From contig JAEUKC010000313.1 of NCBI GenBank assembly GCA_016794445.1, positions 1 to 64,000 on the forward strand: a DNA stretch of 64,000 nucleotides, in the 5' to 3' direction. Numbering within the stretch: position 1 is the first letter of the stretch; each line of letters starts with the position of its first letter. Both the position numbers and the translations under genes were made by a program. Below the pieces are notes generated by a model. That model worked only from the letters and a program-made list of their open reading frames with translations, had not been told where the DNA came from and did no database searches. This stretch comes from JADJMO01 sp016794445 (lineage in GTDB: Bacteria > Myxococcota_A > Polyangia > Polyangiales > JADJMO01). Below, piece by piece: positions 27,801 through 35,492 of the stretch.

Positions 27801-28865
27801 GTGTCCAGCGTGGATTTCGCCCCGGTTCTCGAGCTGCTCCTCGCCCACGAGGATCTGTCGGCGGCACTCACCGAGCGAGCCTTCGGCGCCATCCTCGACG
27901 GCAGCTGGTCCGAGGCGCAGATCGCGGCCTTCGCGGTGGCGCTGCGCGCGAAGGGCGAGTCGCCGGCCGAGATCGCCGCGGCGGCGCGGGCGCTGCGCGC
28001 GCGGGCGTTCGCGATCCACCCGCAGCTGCCCGCGGGCACGCCCCTGCTCGACACGTGTGGCACCGGCGGGGACGGCGCGAGCACGCTCAACATCTCGACG
28101 ATCACGGCGCTCGTCGTGGCTGCCGCGGGCGTCGCGGTCGCCAAGCACGGCAACCGCGCCGTCTCGTCCCGCGCGGGCAGCGCCGACCTGCTCGAGGCGC
28201 TCGGGGTGCGCGTCGTCGACGAATCGCCCGCCGTCGCCGGCCGGCTCACCGCGGCGATCGAGCAGGTGGGAATCGCGTTCCTCTTCGCGCCGCGCCACCA
28301 CTCGGCCCTGCGGCACGCGGCCAAGGTCCGCCGCGAGCTCGGCGTGCGCACCGTCTTCAACTTGCTCGGCCCGCTCGCGAACCCCGCCGGCGCCACCCAC
28401 CAGCTCCTCGGCGTGTTCGACGACCGCCGCCGCGCGACCCTCGCCGCGGTCCTCGCCGAGCTCGGCACCGTGCGGGCGTGGGTCGTGCACGGCGAGCCGA
28501 CCGACGGCGCACCGCGGGGGCTCGACGAGGTGTCGCCTTCGGGGCCCACGCGGGTCACCGAGCTCGATCGAGGCACGCTGCGCGAGCTCGTGATCGTCCC
28601 CGCCGACGCCGGGCTCGCGCCGACGCCGCTGTCGGCGCTGGCGGGTGGCGACGCGACCGAAAACGCCCGGGCGACGGAGGCCATCCTCGCAGGAGAGCCG
28701 CACCCGGCTCGCAGCGCCGTGCTGCTCAACGCCGCGTGCGCGCTCGTCGTGGCGGGTGTGGAGCACGACCTCGTCACGGCCCGACAGCGCGCCGAGCGGG
28801 CGCTCGACGACGGCCGCGCGAGAGACACGCTGGCCCGCCTGCGCCGCGCGATGGAGGCCCCGTGA
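27801..28865 (+). CDS. trpD: Anthranilate phosphoribosyltransferase
   Basis: 354 residues. Transfers phosphoribose from PRPP to anthranilate in tryptophan synthesis. LLDTCGTGGDGASTLNIST is the PRPP-binding loop, KHGNRAVSSRAGSADLLEAL the anthranilate side, and FLFAPRHHSALRHAAKVRRE, VFNLLGPLANPAGATHQLLG follow. I use the GTG at VSSVDFAPVLELLL because it gives the family's normal length; an ATG 30 bases upstream is also in frame. Its stop overlaps the GTG of trpC by four bases, so they form an operon. Confidence 0.95.
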   Translation: MSSVDFAPVLELLLAHEDLSAALTERAFGAILDGSWSEAQIAAFAVALRAKGESPAEIAAAARALRARAFAIHPQLPAGTPLLDTCGTGGDGASTLNISTITALVVAAAGVAVAKHGNRAVSSRAGSADLLEALGVRVVDESPAVAGRLTAAIEQVGIAFLFAPRHHSALRHAAKVRRELGVRTVFNLLGPLANPAGATHQLLGVFDDRRRATLAAVLAELGTVRAWVVHGEPTDGAPRGLDEVSPSGPTRVTELDRGTLRELVIVPADAGLAPTPLSALAGGDATENARATEAILAGEPHPARSAVLLNAACALVVAGVEHDLVTARQRAERALDDGRARDTLARLRRAMEAP

Positions 28866-29674
28866 GCGACGCCCTCGGGCCCATCCTCGCCGCCACGCGG
28901 GTCGAGTGTGCGCGCTTGCGGGGTGCGCTCCCCGACGACGTCGGCCACACCCCGCTCGACGTGTACGCGCACCTCGGCCGCACCATCGGGAGTGCAGGGC
29001 CTGCGCTCGCGCTGATCGCCGAGATCAAGCACCGATCGCCCTCGGCGGGCGCCCTCTCTCGCGCGCTGTCGCCCGCCGACCGTGCGCGCGCCTACGTCGC
29101 GGGCGGCGCAGCCATGATCAGCGTGCTGGTCGATCGCGCGTCGTTCGACGGCGACTACGCGCACGTCTCCGAAGCGCGGGCCGCGGTGTCCGTACCCCTG
29201 CTCGCGAAGGGCTTCTGCATCGACCCGGTCCAGGTCGAGGCGGCGCGCCGGGCAGGCGCCGACGCGGTCCTCCTCATCGCGCGCATCCTGGACCACGTGG
29301 CCCTCGCGGAGCTCCACGCGTGCTGCCTCGCGACCGGCTTGACCCCGATCGTCGAGGTCGTGGACGAGCCGGAGCTCGAACGCGCGCTCGCGGTCTCCCC
29401 GCGCGTCCTCGGCGTCAACGCCCGCGACCTCTCGACGCTGGTGATGGATCGGGCGCGGGCGGACCGCGTGGTCGCGGCGATCCCTCCCGGGCCGCGTGCC
29501 CTGTTCTTCTCCGGTCTCTCGACCCCGGCCGACGTCGCGCGCCTCTCGGCGTTGCCCAGGGTCGACGGCGCCCTCGTCGGCGAGGTCCTCATGCGGAGCG
29601 ACGCGCCGACCCCCGTCCTCGCCGCCCTCGCGGCCGCCGCGGGGAGCGTGCGCGGGCCGCATGCGCTAGACTGA
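28862..29674 (+). CDS. trpC: Indole-3-glycerol-phosphate synthase
   Basis: 270 residues. TIM-barrel enzyme closing the indole ring. LIAEIKHRSPSAGALSR holds the catalytic Lys of the family's EIK(R/K)(R/A)SPS motif. VLVDRASFDGDYAHVSEARA, LLAKGFCIDPVQVEAARRAG, ADAVLLIARIL, PIVEVVDEPELERAL and LGVNARDLSTL match the remaining strands, ending in ALVGEVLMRSDAP. Start GTG overlaps trpD. Only trpD and trpC are here; the other trp genes must be elsewhere. Confidence 0.95.
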   Translation: MSDALGPILAATRVECARLRGALPDDVGHTPLDVYAHLGRTIGSAGPALALIAEIKHRSPSAGALSRALSPADRARAYVAGGAAMISVLVDRASFDGDYAHVSEARAAVSVPLLAKGFCIDPVQVEAARRAGADAVLLIARILDHVALAELHACCLATGLTPIVEVVDEPELERALAVSPRVLGVNARDLSTLVMDRARADRVVAAIPPGPRALFFSGLSTPADVARLSALPRVDGALVGEVLMRSDAPTPVLAALAAAAGSVRGPHALD

Positions 29675-29680
29675 GGATCG

Positions 29681-30889
29681 ATGCTGCGTCGCGCCCTCGG
29701 GCTCTGTTGCTGGGCGGTCGCGGCGACCGCGACGCTCGGTTGCAGCGGCAAGGAGCGCGCGCCGTTCCTCGTCGAGCCGGACGCCAGCTACGACACGGCG
29801 CCTCCCCCCGACGGCTCCGATTTCGACGTGAAGGTGGACACCGCGCCCCTCGACTGCACGGGCGGCGTCGACGCGGGGATCTGCGCGTGCACCGAGATCG
29901 GTCAGAAGCCCCCGGTCGTCTACCTGGTGCTCGATCGATCGGGATCGATGACGGCCAAGGACCTCGGCAGCAAGAGCCGCTGGGATCTCGTGCGCGTCGC
30001 GCTCTTCGACTCCACCGCCGGTGTGCTGCGCAAGCTCGGCGGCCGCATCGCGCCAGCGCTGGCCGTGTTCCCCGCCGCGAGCGCCGGCGCCACCCAGTGC
30101 TCGGCGGGCGCGGAGCTGCGGGCCCCGAGCACCGGCAACAAGGACGTCTACGACGACCTGCAGTCCCTCCTCGTCAAGGTCACGCCGGCCGGGGGCACGC
30201 CCACCGCGGCCACCCTTCGCGCCCTCTCCGCCAACCTCACCAAGCTCGCGGCCGACGGTCGGCCCGTGTTCGTGCTGCTCGCGACCGACGGGGCACCCAA
30301 CTGCGCCACCACGGGGTGCACCGCCGACCGCTGCACGCGCAACATCGAGGGCGACCTCACCGCCGACGGCCGCAAGTGCTCGCCCTCGCTCAACTGCTGC
30401 GATCCGAAGGCCACCGCCGACGGCAGCCCGCTCAACTGCGTGGACGCCGACGCGACCGTCGCCGCCGTGACGGCGCTCGCGAGCGTCGGGGTCAAGACGT
30501 TCGTCTTCGGCGTCCCTGGCACGGAGGCCTACGCCAAGGACCTCGACGCCCTCGCGGTCGCGGGCGGTACCCCCCGCGAGGGCGCGCCGGTGGGCGAGCG
30601 GTACTACGCCGTGAAGTCCACCACCCAGGACGCGTTCGTGGCCGCGCTGCAGGCCATCGCCGCCAAGGTGGTCGACGACTGCGTGGTCACGCTCGAGTCC
30701 GCGCCCACCGACCCCGGCGTCACCAACGTGCTCGTCGATGGAGTGCTGGTGCCCCAGGATCCGGTCGACGGCTGGACCTGGACCTCGGACCGCACGATCG
30801 AGCTGCACGGCAAGGCGTGCGCGCAGATCAAGGCCGGCCTCGTCGGGCGGCTCCAGGTCGCGGTCGGCTGCAAGACCGTCACGAAGTGA
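29681..30889 (+). CDS. von Willebrand factor A-domain lipoprotein
   Basis: 402 residues. Signal peptide ends at LGC, then an Asp/Thr/Pro tether (DASYDTAPPPDGSDFDVKVD). The vWA domain begins PPVVYLVLDRSGSMTAKDLG, with a complete MIDAS DxSxS at about residue 85, then TPAGGTPTAATLRALSANL and VFVLLATDGAPNCATTG. Cysteine pairs (CATTGCTADRC, NCCDPKAT) follow, and the end (VQVAVGCKT-like) is a beta domain. Metal-dependent adhesion on the cell surface is the usual role of such lipoproteins. A TAGACT hexamer sits 8 bases before the ATG. Its TGA abuts the stop of the convergent Lys/Glu-rich gene (TGATCA). Confidence 0.88.
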   Translation: MLRRALGLCCWAVAATATLGCSGKERAPFLVEPDASYDTAPPPDGSDFDVKVDTAPLDCTGGVDAGICACTEIGQKPPVVYLVLDRSGSMTAKDLGSKSRWDLVRVALFDSTAGVLRKLGGRIAPALAVFPAASAGATQCSAGAELRAPSTGNKDVYDDLQSLLVKVTPAGGTPTAATLRALSANLTKLAADGRPVFVLLATDGAPNCATTGCTADRCTRNIEGDLTADGRKCSPSLNCCDPKATADGSPLNCVDADATVAAVTALASVGVKTFVFGVPGTEAYAKDLDALAVAGGTPREGAPVGERYYAVKSTTQDAFVAALQAIAAKVVDDCVVTLESAPTDPGVTNVLVDGVLVPQDPVDGWTWTSDRTIELHGKACAQIKAGLVGRLQVAVGCKTVTK

Positions 30890-31363
30890 TCAGGCGCCGC
30901 CGATCTTCGGCTTCTTGCCGGTGGTCGCGGGCGGCGCGACCGTCGTCGCCGGCGGAGCGGCGGTGGTCGTGGGCTTCGGCGCCGTGGTCGCCGTCGGGGT
31001 CGTGGTCGTGGTCGTGGTCGTGGTCGGTTTGGCGGCCGCGGTCGCCGCAGCCGTCGGCGTCGGCGTCGGCGTCGGCGCCGTCGCGGGCTTGGGCTCCTCC
31101 GGCTTCTTCTCCTCGTCCGCCGGCTTCTTCTCGTCGTCCGCGGGCTTCTTCTCCTCGTCGTCCGAGGCCTTCTTCTTCTTGTCGTCCTTCTTCTCTTCGT
31201 CGTCGTCGTCGGCAGCCTTCTTCTTCTTCTTCTTGCTGCCCTCGTCGTCCTTGTCCTTGTCCTTGTCGGACTCCGACTTCTCGGGCTCTTCCTTCTTGCA
31301 GGCGGGCGCGGCCGAGACGAACACGAGGGTGGCGATCAGCAGGGTGAGGCGCGTCGACGACAT
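30890..31363 (-). CDS. Low-complexity Lys/Glu/Asp and Thr/Pro-rich lipoprotein
   Basis: 157 residues. Signal peptide MSSTRLTLLIATLVFVSAAPAC. The rest has no fold-like pattern: about 70 residues of K, D and E runs (KDKDKDDEGSKKKKKK), then about 60 residues rich in Thr, Pro and Ala (TPTPTPTAAATAAAKP), ending in TGKKPKIGGA. A charged, disordered surface tether is the likely form. The start is clear from the signal peptide. A low-complexity protein may mislead domain searches; some of the antisense coding potential here is a shadow of these repeats. Confidence 0.75.
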   Translation of the reverse strand: MSSTRLTLLIATLVFVSAAPACKKEEPEKSESDKDKDKDDEGSKKKKKKAADDDDEEKKDDKKKKASDDEEKKPADDEKKPADEEKKPEEPKPATAPTPTPTPTAAATAAAKPTTTTTTTTTPTATTAPKPTTTAAPPATTVAPPATTGKKPKIGGA

Positions 31364-31434
31364 GGCCCCCTGTTACCAGAGCGCTGCCCGCCCGGCACCT
31401 TGCTCGTCGGCGCCGTTTGGTCTCTGTTGGTCCG

Positions 31435-31839
31435 ATGTCCCGCGTCTCCTGGCTCGTGCTCGTGGTGGGCTCTCTCTCGGGGTGCGGTGAGCCCCCGCCG
31501 CCGGCTGCGCCTGTGACAGCCCCTTCGGTCGCGTTCGTCGGAAAGCCGCGGTGCGGTCCGGGAACCGAGAGCTCCCCGGTCGACGCGCAGACCCGCATGA
31601 AGGGATTCGAGGGTGAGATCCGCACCTGCTTCACGCTGGGCACGCCTGGAAAGGCCGCCACCACGGTGGAGGTTTCCGTGAGCGTGCAGGAGAGCGGGAA
31701 AGTCTCGAAGGTCCGCGTCGTCGGAGCCACCGGCAACCCCTCGGCCGAGAATTGTGTGTCCGACCGCCTCAAGAAGGCGACCTTCGGTCCGTTCTGCGGT
31801 GCGGAGGTCGAAATCCGGTGGACCTACGCGCTGCAGTGA
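31435..31839 (+). CDS. AgmX/PglI C-terminal-domain-like lipoprotein
   Basis: 134 residues. Signal peptide MSRVSWLVLVVGSLSGC (lipobox), a Pro-rich linker, then one domain: EGEIRTCFTLGTPGKAATTV, VSVSVQESGKVSKVRVVGAT, ENCVSDRLKKATFGPF. The order C-(strand)-G.V..v.v-(strand)-C(V/I)...(x)FP-type ending fits the AgmX/PglI C-terminal domain found in myxobacterial motility and envelope proteins, a TonB-C-like fold. Function here unknown. Stands between convergent and parallel neighbours. Confidence 0.7.
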   Translation: MSRVSWLVLVVGSLSGCGEPPPPAAPVTAPSVAFVGKPRCGPGTESSPVDAQTRMKGFEGEIRTCFTLGTPGKAATTVEVSVSVQESGKVSKVRVVGATGNPSAENCVSDRLKKATFGPFCGAEVEIRWTYALQ

Positions 31840-31907
31840 GATTGACGCGCCCCGACATCCCGAAGCGGGGTGGTCGGGCCGCAAGATCGCAGGCACACTG
31901 GAAGGGC

Positions 31908-32732
31908 GTGTCTGCCTCTCGCGATCGATTGCCCAGGGTCCGCGCCGACCAGGTGCCACGCACCCCTTCGCAGCGCGCCGTCCTGCGCGTCCTCGGCACC
32001 TTGCTCGACGCGGATCGGGTGATGCCGGTGGTGACCGCGGGGCTCGCGGCCGCCGGCCTGGCCGAGCTGCCCGATCGCTTCGACGAGCTCCTCGACCACC
32101 TCGTGCCCCACCTGGTACGTGAGCTCGACGACCCCGCCCGCCCGTGGATCGTGCGCACCTTCGTCGAGGACCTCGAGGCCGAGGCCGAGCACGACCGGCT
32201 GCGCGGCGACCCCCACAGCTCCGCCCGCATGGCCATCGCCACCCGCGTGCCCGAGCGCCAGCCCGAGCCGGCGTTCGCGCCGAGCGGTCTGCAACCCGTT
32301 CGCGTCGACGAGCCTGCCAGCCTGGCCCAGCTCCACGCCGCCCTCGAGGCGCCGCCGGTGGACGCCGCCCGTCGGGTGGTCGTCGTCTGGAACCAGGACC
32401 GGTTCGGGCGGGCGAACCTCGCGCGCATCCTCGTGCGCGCCGGCTTCGACGTCGTCGTGCTCGACGAGCCCGCCGAGGTCGAGGCGCACCTCCTCGATCG
32501 CCTCCCCTGCGACGTGCTGCTCTTCGATCTGGACGACGAGGGGAGCGAGCGGGTGCTCGGCGCCCTCGCCGGACATGTGGAGCTACCGCTGCTCGTGTGG
32601 ACCCGCGAGAGCCCAGCCGTGGTCGAGACCCGCCTCGCGCGGCACGGTGCCGTGCCCCGCCACGCGATCGTCTCCCGCGCAGCCGTCCGCCCCGCGCCGC
32701 TGCTCGAGGCGCTCGACAGCCTGCTCGGCTAG
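31908..32732 (+). CDS. Protein with C-terminal pseudo-receiver domain
   Basis: 274 residues from a GTG with GAAGGG just upstream. Residues 15-130 are helical and unrecognised (TPSQRAVLRVLGTLLDADRV, ELLDHLVPHLVRELDD). From about residue 158 a receiver-like fold runs RRVVVVWNQDRFGRANLARI, DVVVLDEPAEVEAHLLDRLP, CDVLLFDLDDEGSERVLGAL, ELPLLVWTRESPAV. The usual acidic pair of the first loop is reduced to WNQD, while the acceptor-like aspartate (FDLDD) remains. Phosphorylation is therefore doubtful. Its TAG lies in a CTAG shared with a possible small convergent gene. Confidence 0.7.
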   Translation: MSASRDRLPRVRADQVPRTPSQRAVLRVLGTLLDADRVMPVVTAGLAAAGLAELPDRFDELLDHLVPHLVRELDDPARPWIVRTFVEDLEAEAEHDRLRGDPHSSARMAIATRVPERQPEPAFAPSGLQPVRVDEPASLAQLHAALEAPPVDAARRVVVVWNQDRFGRANLARILVRAGFDVVVLDEPAEVEAHLLDRLPCDVLLFDLDDEGSERVLGALAGHVELPLLVWTRESPAVVETRLARHGAVPRHAIVSRAAVRPAPLLEALDSLLG

Positions 32733-32893
32733 TCTTCCCGGCGGCGATCTGGCGTCTGACGCAGGAACGCCCGCCGATCGCCCGTCCGGCGATCCTCGCT
32801 TTCCCGCGATTCTCGCGAGATTGGGTCGGACTCCGAGACGGACGGCGGGATTCCGAGCGGCGAACCAGGGGGATTCTCGGGCTGCTTGGCCAT
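32729..32893 (-). CDS. Possible small basic/acidic protein
   Basis: 54 residues: MAKQPENPPGSPLGIPPSVS, then charged repeats ESEDRRTGDRRAFLRQTPDR. The 3' TAG shares a CTAG with the convergent pseudo-receiver gene, the same arrangement seen for three well-supported gene pairs here, which argues for it. Against it: low complexity, weak ribosome site (GAGG only one base from ATG) and no known family. It lies in the 373-base stretch before yajC. Confidence 0.3.
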   Translation of the reverse strand: MAKQPENPPGSPLGIPPSVSESDPISRESRESEDRRTGDRRAFLRQTPDRRRED

Positions 32894-32945
32894 GCCTCGA
32901 CGTCGCTCAGCTGGCTGCAATCGGGCAAGATCGCCGCGCCCGCGG

Positions 32946-32974
32946 TTGACGGAGGGGGGATCGTGTTGTACCCG
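32946..32974 (+). promoter_or_regulatory. Putative yajC-secD-secF promoter
   Basis: TTGACG, 17-base spacer, TACCCG, about 130 bases before the yajC ATG. The leader between contains repeated CTGTCCGGGCCC units. The stretch from 32733 to the promoter otherwise holds only the possible small minus-strand ORF. Confidence 0.45.
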
Positions 32975-33022
32975 TCCGCGGCTGCTCTCTCGGTCGGCGC
33001 CGGTCTACTGCTGCGCACCTAC

Positions 33023-33070
33023 CCCTGTCCGGGCCCTGTCCGGGCCCCCTGTCCGGGCCCCTGTCGGGCA
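33023..33070 (+). repeat. Short imperfect tandem repeat in the yajC leader
   Basis: Four copies of a CCTGTCCGGGCC-type unit, the last one losing a base. Each ends in a GGGCCC palindrome, so the leader RNA could form alternative hairpins. Confidence 0.6.
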
Positions 33071-33105
33071 ACCTGGCCGGGCCCTCCGCTCCGAAATGTG
33101 ATCGC

Positions 33106-33585
33106 ATGTCGCTCGACGCCTCGTCGCTCTATTCCCACCTCGTCCGACTCGACGTCGCCCTGGCCAGCCTCGCGCAGGTCGCGCCTGTGGGCGGTGGCGG
33201 CGGGGCCCCCGCAGGCGGCGCTGCGCCGGCACCGGCCGGTGGCGGCAGTGCTCCGGCGGCCGGCGGCGGTGGCTCGAGCATGATGAACCTGCTCCTGCCG
33301 GTGCTGATCTTCGTGGGCTTCTACTTCTTCCTCATCCGGCCCCAGCAGAAGAAGCAGCAGGAGCTCGAGAGCAAGCTCAAGAAGGGGGACAAGGTCCTCA
33401 CCACGGGCGGCATCTCCGGCAAGATCATCGAGCTGCGCGACAAGCGCGCCATCGTCGAGATCGCCCAGAACGTTCGGATCGAGATGCTCAGGACCGCCAT
33501 CAGCGGCATCGACGAAGGCGACGCCCCTGCCAAGGACGCCGTCAAGGACGACGAGAAGGCCAAGCCGGCCGACGCCAAGAAATGA
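33106..33585 (+). CDS. yajC: Sec translocase accessory subunit YajC
   Basis: 159 residues, against 85-110 usual. The YajC core has one membrane segment MMNLLLPVLIFVGFYFFLIR followed by PQQKKQQELESKLKKGDKVL and TTGGISGKIIELRDKRAIVE. Preceding it are about 58 extra residues including a Gly/Ala/Pro linker (GGGGGAPAGGAAPAPAGGGS). Works with SecDF to aid protein export. The gene order yajC-secD-secF is conserved. The linker may carry the N-terminus across the membrane. Confidence 0.9.
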   Translation: MSLDASSLYSHLVRLDVALASLAQVAPVGGGGGAPAGGAAPAPAGGGSAPAAGGGGSSMMNLLLPVLIFVGFYFFLIRPQQKKQQELESKLKKGDKVLTTGGISGKIIELRDKRAIVEIAQNVRIEMLRTAISGIDEGDAPAKDAVKDDEKAKPADAKK

Positions 33586-33592
33586 ACCGCGC

Positions 33593-35470
33593 ATGACTCG
33601 CTGGTGGTACACGAAGCTGATCCTCATCCTCGCGCTCGGGTTGGGCGCGTTCGTCACGGTCTGGCCGAGCCTCGAGGCTCTGGTCGGGCTCAAGGCGCCC
33701 GCCTGGGTCAAGTCGCGCGTCAGCGCGCGGATCAACCGCGGCCTCGACCTGCGAGGCGGCCTCCGGCTCGTCTACACGGTGCAGGTCGACGAGGCGATCC
33801 GCGACAAGCGTGACCGCTACGCCGACGAGATCCGGCAGAAGCTGGCCGTGCTGTTCGGCATGAACCAGGCCGACAAGCCCCTGACCAACGAGGTCCAGGA
33901 GAAGCTCAAGACCAAGCTCACCGTCGAGCGCGTCGAGCACAACAAGCTGGTCCTCAAGTTCCTCGACCAGGCCGACGCCGCCAAGGTGGACGACAAGTTC
34001 CTCGGCTCGATGAGCGAGGAGCTCATCAAGTTCCCGGACAAGGACCCGAAGGTCATCACCTTCAAGATCCGCCTCGAGCTCGAGACCTCGATCCGCGAGC
34101 GCGCCGTCACCCAGGCCAAGAAGACCGTCGAGAACCGCGTCGACGAGCTCGGCCTCCGCGAGGCCGCCGTCACCACGCGCGACGAGGACATCATCATCGA
34201 GGTCCCCGGCGAGGAGGAGGCCACCTTCGAGCAGATCAAGCAGATCGTCTCGCAGACGGCCCGCCTCGAGTTCAAGATCCTCGACGACCAGGCCGACTTC
34301 TTCGGCAAGGTCGACTACGTCGCCCACCCCCTCCCCGAGGGCGGCACGCTGCAGAACGAGCTCGCCCCCGTCGGCCTCGGCGCCGACAAGCAGCCGAAGA
34401 GCGCCCCGAGCCACTACCTCCGTCTCATCAAGAAGAAGGACGAGACGATGCAGGACGCGCTCAAGCGCGTGAAGGCCTACATCGCCACGCTCGGCGTCCC
34501 CGACGACCGTCAGGTCGGCTTCGGCGAATACGACGACATCGACGCGGTCACCGGCAAGAAGGGCCCCGTGGGCTGGCGCACCTACTACATGGAGCGCCGC
34601 GCCGAGGTCACCGGCGAGTACATCACCGACGCCCAGGTCGCGACCGACCAGAACAAGGGCCCGCAGCTCGAGTACTACGTCGCCCTCACGTTCTCCCCGA
34701 CCGGCGCGGACAAGTTCCAGAAGGTCACCAAGGACAACGTCAAGAAGCGGTTCGCCATCATCCTCGACGACAAGGTCGACTCGGCGCCCGTCATCCAGAC
34801 CGAGATCGGCGGCGGCCACGCCTCGATCACCCTCGGCAGCAACCAGGACAAGAAGGAGCAGCTCGACGCCGCCAAGAAGCTCGAGATGGTCCTGCGCTCC
34901 GGCGCCCTCCCGGCCCCGATCGAGAAGAGCAACGAGCAGCGCATCGGCGCCTCGCTCGGCACCGACGCCATCCGCCTCGGCCTCCGCGGCGCGCTCCTCG
35001 GCGCCGGCCTCGTGCTCATCTTCATGGTCGCCTACTACTCGGTCGCCGGGATCATCGCGGACATGGCGGTGCTCTTCAACCTGCTGCTCCAGCTGTCGGC
35101 GCTCGCCGCGTTCGGCGCCTCGATGACCCTCCCGGGCATCGCCGGCCTCGCGCTCACCATGGGCATGGCGGTCGACGCCAACGTGCTGATCAACGAGCGC
35201 ATCCGCGAGGAGCTGCGCGAGGGGAGGTCCGCCCGAGCGGCCGTCGAGAACGGCTACTCCAAGGCGTTCGCGGCCATCCTCGACGGCCACGTCACCACGT
35301 TCATCGGCGGTCTGCTCCTCCTGCAGTACGGCACCGGCCCCATCAAGGGCTTCGCGGTCACGCTCATCATCGGCATCGTGGCCTCGCTGTTCACCGCCGT
35401 CGTCTGCACCCGCATGGTCTTCGACTGGTGGGTCCTCGGGCGCCGCGCCAAGAAGCTGCTGATCGGCTGA
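33593..35470 (+). CDS. secD: Protein translocase subunit SecD
   Basis: 625 residues. Six-helix inner-membrane subunit that uses the proton gradient to finish export. First membrane segment LILILALGLGAFVTVWPSLE; the D1 motif INRGLDLRGGLRLVY lies around residue 50. The periplasmic part is long, with the P1-type VEIPGEEEATFEQIKQIVSQ-like stretch, and QRIGASLGTDAIRLGLRGAL enters the C-terminal bundle. MTLPGIAGLALTMGMAVDAN and FAAILDGHVTTFIGGLLLLQ are the conserved D4-D6 elements. Start ATG eight bases after yajC. Confidence 0.96.
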   Translation: MTRWWYTKLILILALGLGAFVTVWPSLEALVGLKAPAWVKSRVSARINRGLDLRGGLRLVYTVQVDEAIRDKRDRYADEIRQKLAVLFGMNQADKPLTNEVQEKLKTKLTVERVEHNKLVLKFLDQADAAKVDDKFLGSMSEELIKFPDKDPKVITFKIRLELETSIRERAVTQAKKTVENRVDELGLREAAVTTRDEDIIIEVPGEEEATFEQIKQIVSQTARLEFKILDDQADFFGKVDYVAHPLPEGGTLQNELAPVGLGADKQPKSAPSHYLRLIKKKDETMQDALKRVKAYIATLGVPDDRQVGFGEYDDIDAVTGKKGPVGWRTYYMERRAEVTGEYITDAQVATDQNKGPQLEYYVALTFSPTGADKFQKVTKDNVKKRFAIILDDKVDSAPVIQTEIGGGHASITLGSNQDKKEQLDAAKKLEMVLRSGALPAPIEKSNEQRIGASLGTDAIRLGLRGALLGAGLVLIFMVAYYSVAGIIADMAVLFNLLLQLSALAAFGASMTLPGIAGLALTMGMAVDANVLINERIREELREGRSARAAVENGYSKAFAAILDGHVTTFIGGLLLLQYGTGPIKGFAVTLIIGIVASLFTAVVCTRMVFDWWVLGRRAKKLLIG

Positions 35471-35492
35471 GAGCCCTCAGAGGAACAAGACC

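Noticed and set aside
33542..35290. 582-codon minus-strand frame over secD
   Set aside because: Shadow of secD, which is certain.
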